DNA of 5,052 bases from Fidelibacterota bacterium. Its GTDB lineage: Bacteria > Fidelibacterota > UBA2242 > B5-G15. The stretch lies in contig QNCQ01000159.1 of the NCBI GenBank assembly GCA_003645825.1, forward strand, positions 1 to 5,052. The letters are read 5' to 3'. Below, piece after piece: positions 1 to 5,052 of this stretch. The notes beneath the pieces were generated by a model, which was given only the letters and a program-made list of their open reading frames with translations, did no database searches and was not told the origin of the DNA. The position numbers and the translations under genes are program-made. Numbering within the stretch: the stretch's first letter is position 1; the number at the start of each line of letters is the position of its first letter.

Positions 1-1
1 C

Positions 2-442
2 CGAAGGCAAAAGAGTGAGGGTTTTGACAGCATAGTTACACAAGCCAGAACAACCAATGGCATAAAAGTGGTTTCCATGAACGATAATATGACAGGGATT
101 ACCAGACATTTGCAGAGAGGGGGAATTCTATTTATTGTTCCGGACCAGTATGCGGGGAAAAGGGGGATAGATATAACCTTCTTTGGGCGAAAGACAAAAG
201 CTTTCCGGGGACCCGCCACTTTTTCTTTAAGGTTGGGCTGTCCTATTGTGCTTGCATGGTGTAATTTGGTAAACGGTGAATATTGTGTTAATTTAGAGTT
301 ATTGAAAACTGATAGTGCTCTGGAATCCGATGACCCTATAGGTGAAGTAACGCAGAGTTATTTTGACTATTTTGAAGCAAAGATAAGAAGTGTGCCAGAA
401 CAGTATTTCTGGTTTCACAGGAGGTGGAAGAGAGGAAGATGA
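2..442 (+). CDS. LpxL/HtrB-family lysophospholipid (lipid A) acyltransferase, C-terminal part (5' end outside window)
   Basis: The frame is open from base 2 with no stop, so the gene begins upstream; the GTG at 68 and ATG at 77 are internal codons. About 146 codons are visible, roughly half of the ~300 aa usual for the family. Seen directly: the block VPDQ, then a Gly-rich turn, then FFG, then RGPATFSLRLGCPIV (about codons 48-81 of the visible part). This matches the conserved DQ...FFG...GPA(x)LA core of LpxL/LpxM-type acyltransferases (PF03279). The catalytic HxxxxD motif would lie in the missing N-terminal half, so activity cannot be judged. Known family role: transfer of an acyl chain from acyl-ACP to a lipid A precursor at the inner face of the inner membrane. 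Which acylation step (LpxL, LpxM or LpxP-like) cannot be told. The stop overlaps the tsaC start by 4 nt (ATGA), so the two are probably translationally coupled, and an MsbA-like exporter follows, which supports a lipid A role. Confidence 0.85.
   Translation, partial: RRQKSEGFDSIVTQARTTNGIKVVSMNDNMTGITRHLQRGGILFIVPDQYAGKRGIDITFFGRKTKAFRGPATFSLRLGCPIVLAWCNLVNGEYCVNLELLKTDSALESDDPIGEVTQSYFDYFEAKIRSVPEQYFWFHRRWKRGR
419..426 (+). promoter_or_regulatory. Shine-Dalgarno region of tsaC inside the acyltransferase 3' end
   Basis: AGGAGGTG lies 12 nt upstream of the ATG at 439, and a second purine block (GAGAGGAAG, 430-438) runs directly up to that ATG. The in-frame GTG at 424 is part of the Shine-Dalgarno sequence itself, so it is unlikely to be the start. 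The 12-nt spacing is longer than ideal. Re-initiation by ribosomes finishing the upstream gene at the ATGA overlap may also contribute. Confidence 0.5.
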
Positions 443-1074
443 CAAAGATTATAAAGCTAAAAGAGATAAATCCGGAGATGATTCAGTTGGTTCACAACCA
501 TCTTAGAGAGGGGGAGGTAATAGCCTATCCCACTGATACTATTTATGGACTGGGTGTTAATGTATTCTCTCCGCAGGGGCTTCATAAGCTTGCGATACTG
601 AAGGGAAGAGAACATAATAAACCCTTTAGCATACTCTATTCAAGTGTAGAAAGGTTGCTTTCAGACTTTAGCTCTGTACTGAACGAATATCAAAAATTTT
701 TTGTAAGCAGGTTATTACCGGGGAAGGTAACACTTGTGTTGCCAGCGCCCCCAGAGAAGAAATTTCCGCCTGAGGTCGTTATGGATAATCATGTGGGGGT
801 CAGGGTTGTCGCTCATGCTGCCCTTAATAAGCTTTTTGAAAGTTATGAGAATCCTGTTACTACTACCAGTGTAAATCCTTCAGGAATGCCTCCTGCCCGA
901 AATAAAGGGGAAATTTTGGGGTATTTTAAAAACAAGGTCTCTCTTTTGATTTATGACCGTCCGGTGAGAAAGGTTAGTGTGTCGACTGTTATAAAGGTGA
1001 CCAAGGATAGCTTTCACATTTTGCGTGAGGGAGCTGTGAGTATTTTCGAAATAATAAAGAAACTCGAGAGATAA
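439..1074 (+). CDS. tsaC: Threonylcarbamoyl-AMP synthase, TsaC/YrdC (Sua5/YciO/YrdC family)
   Basis: This 211-aa single YrdC-domain protein lacks the extra C-terminal domain of ~340-aa Sua5. Family role: cytosolic synthesis of threonylcarbamoyl-AMP from threonine, bicarbonate and ATP, the first step of t6A37 modification of ANN-decoding tRNAs, completed by TsaB/TsaD/TsaE (not in this window). Seen: PTDTIYGLG at residues 31-39, KGR at 55-57 with KPF at 61-63 (the KxR nucleotide-binding region), GVRV near 123, SVNPSG at 144-149 (family S-A-N-x-S-G), STVIK at 182-186 (family STVVD) and ILREG near the C-terminus. Departures from consensus are Val for Ala in SxN, Glu where Pro usually follows KxR, and Lys for Asp after STV; the core Lys, Arg, Ser and Asn remain. 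ATG 439 is preferred over GTG 424, which sits within the Shine-Dalgarno. The gene overlaps its upstream neighbour by 4 nt and its downstream neighbour by 1 nt. A YciO-like paralogue of unknown role is the main alternative. Confidence 0.88.
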   Translation: MTKIIKLKEINPEMIQLVHNHLREGEVIAYPTDTIYGLGVNVFSPQGLHKLAILKGREHNKPFSILYSSVERLLSDFSSVLNEYQKFFVSRLLPGKVTLVLPAPPEKKFPPEVVMDNHVGVRVVAHAALNKLFESYENPVTTTSVNPSGMPPARNKGEILGYFKNKVSLLIYDRPVRKVSVSTVIKVTKDSFHILREGAVSIFEIIKKLER

Positions 1075-2924
1075 TGAATATATATTACCGTGTACTCAGA
1101 CTTGTTGCCCCATATTGGAAGCATGTTGCAATAGGGCTTTTAGCTTCGCTGTTTTACGTTTTTTTTAACAGTGCTTCGGTGTGGATGACTGCTTCTTTTA
1201 TAAATATTGTTTTTCCAGTGAAAGAGAAAAGTGTGGTGGGACAGAAGATTCATACGGATCAGGGAACTCTCAACGAGAGGATTAAAGATTATACTAATCG
1301 ATTAATTCTTGATAAAAATCCTCTTGACTCTCTCAGGAATCTCTGCATATTTATTTTTGTGACTTTCTTTCTTAAAAACATTTTTTTCTACGTAAAAGGA
1401 ATTTCTTTTTCATATGCTCAGCTGAAATTTATAACTGATTTGCGGAATAAGGTATATTTTCATATTCAAGATTTGCCGCTTTCTTTTTTCAAGAGGAAAA
1501 GAGCTGGTGAGATTGCTTCCATAATAATAAATGATGTAGAGGTGCTTCGGAAGTCTTTCAGCGCTAGCTTAAATAAGTTGATAGTTGAGCCGGTTAACGT
1601 CCTTGCTTTTATGGCTCTTCTTATGATTATTTCGTGGAAGCTAACCCTTATTTCTCTTTTGATATTGCCACTGTCGGGATATGTGATTACGAAAGTAGGG
1701 CAGAGTAATCGAAGGAAATCATTTAGGACTTCAAGACAGATAGCAGGTATAATGTCGATTTTGACTGAGACTGTAAATGGTATTAGAATCGTGAAAGCTT
1801 TTGCGATGGAAGAATTTGAGAAAAGGCGATTTACAAGGGAAACTTATCGCTATTTCCAGCTCCTTTTCAGGCGAGTAAGGCTGAGAATGGTTTCAACCCC
1901 AATTTCCGAGACAATTGGAGTAACTATAGGAGTGGTTCTCCTCTGGTTTGGAGGAAGACAGGTTTTACTGGGGAACGGGCTTTCCCCGGAAGACTTCATA
2001 AGGTTTATACTTCTTTTATTTGCTATTTTGAATCCTATAAAAAGTCTTAACAATGTTAATATCGAAATTCAGCAAGGAATGGCATCTGCCGGGAGGGTAT
2101 TTTCTCTTCTCGATGAAAAATCGGACATTGTGGAGAGACCAAGTGCTTTCATTGTCACTGACTTCAAAGAGTCGATAGTTTATGATCATGTTTATTTTAA
2201 ATACCAGGAATCTGAAGACTATGTACTTAAGGATATCTCTTTTGAGGTAGAAAAAGGGGAAGTTGTTGCTATTGTAGGGTTTAGTGGTGCAGGAAAGTCA
2301 ACCCTGGTTGATCTTTTGCCCAGATTTTATGATGTCACGAAAGGGAGGATTCTTGTCGATGGGAGAGATATAAGGGACATTAATATTAAATCGCTAAGGT
2401 CTCTTATGGGCATTGTGACCCAGGAGACCATCCTTTTTAATGATACGGTTTACAACAATATAGCTTACGGTCATGAAAACATTGATTTCCAGAAGGTGGT
2501 GGAAGCGGCAAGGGCCGCTAACGCTCTGGATTTTATAGAGAAGTTACCCGATGGTTGGAACACCGTAATAGGGGACAGGGGGGCCAAACTTTCTGGTGGA
2601 GAAGCTCAGAGAATAGCTATAGCGAGAGCGTTGTTAAAGAATCCTCCTATACTGATCCTTGATGAAGCGACGTCAAGTCTTGATGCGGAATCTGAGAAAA
2701 AGGTGCAAGAAGCTATTGAGATTTTAATGCAAGATAGAACTGTGTTTGTTATTGCTCATAGATTGGCAACTGTAACGAATGCTGATAAAATAATTGTTTT
2801 AGATCAGGGCAGAATAGTTGAAGTTGGTTCCCATAGGGAATTATTGCAGTTGCAGGGATTATATCATCACTTTTATAGCATGCAGAATCTCGGGGAACTG
2901 GTAAGTTCGCAGAAAAAGACTTAG
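1074..2924 (+). CDS. msbA: MsbA-like lipid A/lipid-exporting ABC transporter (fused permease-ATPase)
   Basis: This 616-aa half-transporter would work as a homodimer in the inner membrane. The N-terminal exporter-type membrane domain has helices at about 17-46 and 88-115, a pair at 165-210 and a pair at 280-325. The ATPase domain is complete: A-loop Tyr377, Walker A GFSGAGKST at 402-410, Q-loop Gln450, signature LSGGE at 506-510 (Glu replaces the usual final Gln), Walker B ILILDE ending in Asp530-Glu531, SSLD D-loop, and switch His562 in IAHRLAT. All catalytic positions are present. Known family role: ATP-driven flipping of lipid A-core or other lipids from the cytoplasmic to the periplasmic leaflet. 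The upstream LpxL-type gene favours lipid A, but a generic lipid or drug exporter of the same subfamily cannot be excluded. It is longer than E. coli MsbA (582 aa), mainly because of a polar insertion at about 47-87 between helices 1 and 2. ATG 1074 overlaps the tsaC stop (TAATG) with only a weak GAGAG Shine-Dalgarno, so coupled translation is likely. Confidence 0.88.
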   Translation: MNIYYRVLRLVAPYWKHVAIGLLASLFYVFFNSASVWMTASFINIVFPVKEKSVVGQKIHTDQGTLNERIKDYTNRLILDKNPLDSLRNLCIFIFVTFFLKNIFFYVKGISFSYAQLKFITDLRNKVYFHIQDLPLSFFKRKRAGEIASIIINDVEVLRKSFSASLNKLIVEPVNVLAFMALLMIISWKLTLISLLILPLSGYVITKVGQSNRRKSFRTSRQIAGIMSILTETVNGIRIVKAFAMEEFEKRRFTRETYRYFQLLFRRVRLRMVSTPISETIGVTIGVVLLWFGGRQVLLGNGLSPEDFIRFILLLFAILNPIKSLNNVNIEIQQGMASAGRVFSLLDEKSDIVERPSAFIVTDFKESIVYDHVYFKYQESEDYVLKDISFEVEKGEVVAIVGFSGAGKSTLVDLLPRFYDVTKGRILVDGRDIRDINIKSLRSLMGIVTQETILFNDTVYNNIAYGHENIDFQKVVEAARAANALDFIEKLPDGWNTVIGDRGAKLSGGEAQRIAIARALLKNPPILILDEATSSLDAESEKKVQEAIEILMQDRTVFVIAHRLATVTNADKIIVLDQGRIVEVGSHRELLQLQGLYHHFYSMQNLGELVSSQKKT

Positions 2925-2941
2925 CCACAGGGCTAAGTTTT
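2916..2941 (+). terminator. Intrinsic-terminator-like hairpin overlapping the msbA stop codon
   Basis: A perfect 8-bp stem pairs ACTTAGCC (2919-2926) with GGCTAAGT (2931-2938) around the tetraloop ACAG (2927-2930). It is followed by a short U-rich tail (TTTT, then GTATT). Upstream A residues (2916-2917) can extend the stem through one G-U pair into the T tract, so the element could also act on the opposite strand. The msbA stop codon TAG (2922-2924) lies inside the 5' arm. The U tract is short, so termination may be partial. It marks the likely end of the lpxL-tsaC-msbA unit. Confidence 0.65.
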
Positions 2942-2961
2942 GTATTACGGAATAATACGAA
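2939..2961. promoter_or_regulatory. Second dyad/hairpin directly after the terminator
   Basis: GTATTA (2942-2947) and TAATAC (2953-2958) are exact inverted repeats around CGGAA. As RNA the stem can extend to 9 bp (2939-2947 with 2953-2961) with one G-U pair. It shares bases 2939-2941 with the terminator tail and ends 8 nt before the Shine-Dalgarno of the next gene. It could be a protein operator, a leader hairpin of the nucleotidyltransferase gene, or chance in AT-rich DNA. Its function is inferred only from the symmetry and position. Confidence 0.3.
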
Positions 2962-2969
2962 GTTTTAAG

Positions 2970-2975
2970 AAGGAG
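2970..2975 (+). promoter_or_regulatory. Strong Shine-Dalgarno that sets the nucleotidyltransferase start
   Basis: AAGGAG lies 6 nt before the GTG at 2982. The only earlier in-frame candidate is the TTG at 2940, which lies in the terminator tail and has no ribosome site. The GTG start also puts the conserved nucleotide-binding loop four residues from the N-terminus, as is normal for this family. Confidence 0.75.
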
Positions 2976-2981
2976 CGGAAG

Positions 2982-3710
2982 GTGGTAGCAATAATTTTGG
3001 CAGCGGGCCGTTCAAGGAGATTGGGAAAGCTGGCTGACAGCATCCCCAAGCCTTTGATAGTGGTGGGTGACCGACCGTTGCTTCAGCATCAACTGGATAT
3101 TATCAGGCAGTGTGGCATTAAGGAAGCGATAATTGTTGTAGGATATAAGAAGGAGAAAATTGTTGAGACTTTTGGTAAAGAATATAATGGAGTAAATTTA
3201 ATCTATGTTACTAATGACATTTATTATAAAACGAATACCGTTTACTCTCTGTGGCTTACCAGGGAATATTTCAGGGATACTGAATTCCTTTATTTTAATG
3301 CAGATGTCCTGGCACATCCCGAGATAGTGAAAAGGTTGCTGGGCTCATCCAAGGAAAATCTGATGGCGGTAGAGCGAAAAGAATGTGGAGCAGAAGAGGT
3401 TAAAGTTATGTGTGAGTCGGATGGCAGAATAAAGCGTATAGGGAAGGAACTTAACCCTGTCGAGTGCGAAGGGGAATTTATAGGCATAGCGAAATTTTCT
3501 CGCAGGATGAATTCCGATTTTGTTGATAAGCTCGAGGAAGTAATAAATGAGGGCGGAGAACAGAACTTTTTTGAAGAGGCTGTGGATAGGTTGCTGCCCC
3601 AGCATTGTATTTATATGGAAGACATCACAGAACTTCCCGTTGTCGAGATAGATTTTCCTGAAGACCTTGAGTTTGCAAGAAATGTTGTGTATCCTAGAAT
3701 CAACCCGTAG
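2982..3710 (+). CDS. LicC/PntC-like CTP-type nucleotidyltransferase (phosphocholine cytidylyltransferase family)
   Basis: This 242-aa cytosolic protein is a single NTP_transferase domain. Seen: LAAGRSRRLG at residues 6-15 (nucleotide-binding loop), PKPL at 22-25, GDRPLL at 29-34, VVGY in the next strand, NTVYSLW starting at Asn85, NAD at 106-108 (metal/substrate Asp108), GEFIGIAKFS at 164-173, and VVEID with Glu222 and Asp224 near the C-terminus. The N-T-x-Y-S-L motif, the GE(F/Y)IGIAKFS block and the terminal EIDxxxDLE pattern resemble LicC-type phosphocholine, PntC-type aminoethylphosphonate and inositol-1-phosphate cytidylyltransferases more than hexose-1-phosphate nucleotidyltransferases. 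Expected reaction: CTP plus a phospho-alcohol gives a CDP-alcohol and pyrophosphate. The alcohol is not readable from the sequence. It is not a TagD/GCT-type glycerol-3-phosphate cytidylyltransferase, which has an unrelated HxGH fold. The downstream glycerophosphotransferase-like genes suggest it supplies their CDP-linked donor, which is inference. The GTG start is fixed by a strong Shine-Dalgarno. Confidence 0.82.
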   Translation: MVAIILAAGRSRRLGKLADSIPKPLIVVGDRPLLQHQLDIIRQCGIKEAIIVVGYKKEKIVETFGKEYNGVNLIYVTNDIYYKTNTVYSLWLTREYFRDTEFLYFNADVLAHPEIVKRLLGSSKENLMAVERKECGAEEVKVMCESDGRIKRIGKELNPVECEGEFIGIAKFSRRMNSDFVDKLEEVINEGGEQNFFEEAVDRLLPQHCIYMEDITELPVVEIDFPEDLEFARNVVYPRINP

Positions 3711-3735
3711 GTGGAAAGACGATATAGGAAGTTTC

Positions 3736-3764
3736 TTTACTGACTGTTTTGGATTAGCAATACT
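3736..3764 (+). promoter_or_regulatory. Weak candidate sigma70-type promoter in the gap before the glycerophosphotransferase gene
   Basis: The 125-nt gap 3711-3835 is the longest non-coding stretch in the window, in a region where other genes overlap. It contains TTTACT (3736-3741) and AATACT (3759-3764) separated by 17 nt, each matching four of six consensus bases. No clear terminator hairpin or conserved small gene is visible in the gap. The match is no better than could occur by chance in AT-rich DNA. Confidence 0.2.
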
Positions 3765-3819
3765 TTCCATAGTTGGTGTGGGGGCTGTGTGTTTTACCGC
3801 GAATAGTTCCGTTGCTTTT

Positions 3820-3825
3820 AGGTGG
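3820..3825 (+). promoter_or_regulatory. Shine-Dalgarno that sets the glycerophosphotransferase start
   Basis: AGGTGG, followed by a further G, lies 10 nt before the ATG at 3836. The frame is open back to a TTG at 3773, but the extra 21 residues have no ribosome site and no family-like sequence. The ATG gives MFKVLFNVEH, a typical first beta strand of a GT-B fold. Confidence 0.55.
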
Positions 3826-3835
3826 GAAACTGAGA

Positions 3836-4906
3836 ATGTTTAAAGTGTTGTTTAATGTAGAGCATGTGTATTATCTGCCCCAATTTGCTCCTGTAGCAGA
3901 GAGAATGACGGAAACAGGTATTTTTGAGGTATATCTTAGCGCGGGAGCAAGGAACAAAGCAGAATACAGGCGTATAAAGGAATTTGCAGAGCTGAAAGGG
4001 TATCGTTTTATAGACTGTGATAGTGAAAAGGAACGACGCAAAAAGCTGGTTAAGGGTAATTTTGATGTTGTGGTATTTGGGAAGAGCGCTCATGCGGGGA
4101 AGTTTTGTAGCAGGGATTCTCTTGCAGTTCTGCTGTATCATGGAATTGGATTCAAGAAATGTTATTATACAGATTATGATCCCCGAATTGATGTACGGTA
4201 TGTGGAGAGTAATTATAGAGCGAAGATATTAAAGAGTTACAACTATAGATACGATGTAGTAGTGACTGGATTTCCGAAGTTGGACCCTCTCTTTTGTGGA
4301 AGGAGTGGGGGTTCCCAAACCGAGATTAAAAAAGCAAGTTCTATCTTGTATGCTCCTACCTTTTATCCAAGTTCGATAGAGCTATTTGCGCCGTATTTAT
4401 TAAAGCTGCAAGAAAAGTATACTGTATATGTTAAACCTCATCAGTTTACTTTTACTCTAAAGAAGTATAGGAGACAGAAAGAACTTTTAACAACTCTTTC
4501 CAGGGAGCGTAATAATATAAAGCTCTTGGATTTTGACGCACTTAATATTGTTGAATATTACAGAGCAGTTGATGTGCTGATAACGGATTTTTCTTCGACC
4601 GCTTTTGAATTTCTTGCCACCGAAAAACCTGTCGTGCTTTGCAACTTTTATAAGTTGCGGTTTAAGCACAGAATTTTCAAAGGATGGTTCTGGAATTCTC
4701 GTATGGATAGGGAGATTTTTAAATTTATAGACTTTGCATATATCGCGAATGATCCTAGAGAGGCTTTTGAGTTAGTGTACAATGTAAAAAACTTTGAAAA
4801 GGAAAAGCTTCCACTGATGAAAAAGCGAAAGGAGATGTTTCTTGGCAGGGTGGATGGTAAAGCTTCAGGGAGGGTTGTGGAAGATATACTGAGAAGACTT
4901 AGATGA
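3836..4906 (+). CDS. CDP-glycerol glycerophosphotransferase-like protein (TagB/TagF type, PF04464)
   Basis: This 356-aa single-domain protein has the size of TagB and lacks the extra N-terminal region of long TagF enzymes. Seen: an N-terminal Rossmann-like half starting MFKVLFNVEH; YHGIGFKK from residue 101 with His102 at the position of the conserved HG motif; VVTGFPKLDPL; YAPTFYPS with APT at 173-175; VKPHQ with KPH at 200-202; and VLITDFSSTAFEF with Asp251 and Ser253-Ser254. His102 and His202 are the expected catalytic-type histidines, and APT, KPH and TDFSS are hallmarks of the family. No signal peptide or membrane helix is evident, and Lys/Arg-rich surfaces would suit peripheral membrane binding as in TagF. 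Family role: transfer of glycerol-phosphate (or a related polyol-phosphate) from a CDP donor to a lipid-linked or glycan acceptor, forming phosphodiesters in teichoic acids and some capsules. The actual donor is unknown. It follows a cytidylyltransferase-like gene and overlaps the next gene by 4 nt (ATGA). A related polysaccharide-capping glycosyltransferase is the main alternative. Confidence 0.82.
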   Translation: MFKVLFNVEHVYYLPQFAPVAERMTETGIFEVYLSAGARNKAEYRRIKEFAELKGYRFIDCDSEKERRKKLVKGNFDVVVFGKSAHAGKFCSRDSLAVLLYHGIGFKKCYYTDYDPRIDVRYVESNYRAKILKSYNYRYDVVVTGFPKLDPLFCGRSGGSQTEIKKASSILYAPTFYPSSIELFAPYLLKLQEKYTVYVKPHQFTFTLKKYRRQKELLTTLSRERNNIKLLDFDALNIVEYYRAVDVLITDFSSTAFEFLATEKPVVLCNFYKLRFKHRIFKGWFWNSRMDREIFKFIDFAYIANDPREAFELVYNVKNFEKEKLPLMKKRKEMFLGRVDGKASGRVVEDILRRLR

Positions 4907-5052
4907 AAAAGTACTTATATTTTGTAACGAAACCCTACTCGATACCCATTATTAAACCTATTTTTGAAACCGTTGAAAAATTCCAAAAGGGTGAGAATCT
5001 TATTTTTGCTTTTGATTATATTTTGCAGTGGATGCCGGAAAAGATGAAGAGA
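4903..5052 (+). CDS. N-terminal fragment of a probable second glycerophosphotransferase-like protein (3' end outside window)
   Basis: An ATG at 4903 overlaps the preceding stop (ATGA) and opens a frame that runs off the window after 50 codons. GAGAAG at 4891-4896 is a modest ribosome site with 6-nt spacing. The start MKKYLYFVTKPYSIPIIKP resembles, from memory, the N-termini of Gram-negative proteins annotated as CDP-glycerol glycerophosphotransferase family (K-Y-L-F-hydrophobic ... Y-S-hydrophobic ... hydrophobic-x-P), where it forms the first strand and helix of a GT-B fold. No catalytic motif falls in the visible part, so the function is tentative; that this is a real gene is well supported by the coupling and coding character. 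It could instead be another envelope glycosyltransferase. Confidence 0.7.
   Translation, partial: MKKYLYFVTKPYSIPIIKPIFETVEKFQKGENLIFAFDYILQWMPEKMKR

Noticed and set aside
68..442. The GTG at 68 or ATG at 77 as the start of a short complete gene.
   Set aside because: The frame is open to the window edge and the upstream codons read as continuous coding sequence. The family also needs a longer N-terminal half carrying HxxxxD.
1159..1166. A T8 homopolymer, with a T7 at 1381-1387, in the MsbA-like gene as possible phase-variation tracts.
   Set aside because: Both encode Phe-rich membrane helix segments where T runs arise naturally, and the reading frame is intact. Phase variation of a lipid flippase would also be unlikely to be tolerated.
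1850..2053. A short open frame on the - strand within the MsbA-like gene.
   Set aside because: It is antisense to a conserved membrane-domain region and has no supporting features.
2940..2968. A possible promoter (TTGTAT at 2940-2945, TTTTAA at 2963-2968) for the nucleotidyltransferase gene.
   Set aside because: The -10 match is poor, and the transcript would start at about the Shine-Dalgarno, leaving no usable leader.
3345..3770. A 141-codon open frame on the - strand.
   Set aside because: It lies largely antisense to the nucleotidyltransferase, which has strong family motifs. Its translation shows no recognisable domain and no ribosome site was seen.
3818..4141. A 107-codon open frame on the - strand.
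   Set aside because: It is antisense to the well-supported glycerophosphotransferase gene and has no family-like sequence.
4017..4232. A 71-codon + strand open frame in another phase inside the glycerophosphotransferase gene.
   Set aside because: It overlaps motif-bearing sequence (YHGIGFKK) in the real frame and looks like an out-of-frame shadow.

Overview
The window reads as a piece of a diderm (LPS-making) bacterial chromosome. All supported genes lie on the + strand and are tightly packed. The organism cannot be named from the sequence. The evidence for an outer membrane is an LpxL/HtrB-type lipid A acyltransferase fragment and a MsbA-type lipid flippase. Codon use is moderately AT-rich, with many ATA (Ile) and AGA/AGG (Arg) codons. 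The MsbA-like protein has a long first periplasmic loop that I associate from memory with FCB-type lineages; that taxonomic hint is weak.

Region 1 (1-2924) is a translationally coupled trio. It holds the C-terminal half of an LpxL-family acyltransferase, then a TsaC/YrdC threonylcarbamoyl-AMP synthase whose start overlaps the previous stop (ATGA), then a 616-aa MsbA-like ABC exporter whose start overlaps the tsaC stop (TAATG). The outer two genes fit late lipid A acylation followed by flipping to the periplasmic face. The tRNA-modification gene between them is the odd one out. The trio ends at an intrinsic-terminator-like hairpin that contains the msbA stop codon.

Region 2 (2925-2981) is a 57-nt junction with two successive hairpins or dyads, followed by a strong Shine-Dalgarno.

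Region 3 (2982-5052) is a second module. It has a LicC/PntC-like CTP-type nucleotidyltransferase, a 125-nt gap, a single-domain CDP-glycerol glycerophosphotransferase-like enzyme (PF04464 type), and the first 50 codons of another gene whose N-terminus resembles the same transferase group. Together they suggest a route in which a phospho-alcohol is activated as a CDP derivative and transferred as a phosphodiester onto a surface glycan or polymer, a teichoic-acid-like chemistry in a Gram-negative setting. The activated alcohol (glycerol, choline, aminoethylphosphonate, inositol or other) cannot be read from the sequence.

No RNA genes, mobile elements, CRISPR arrays or long repeats were seen. 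Nothing supports a gene on the - strand.
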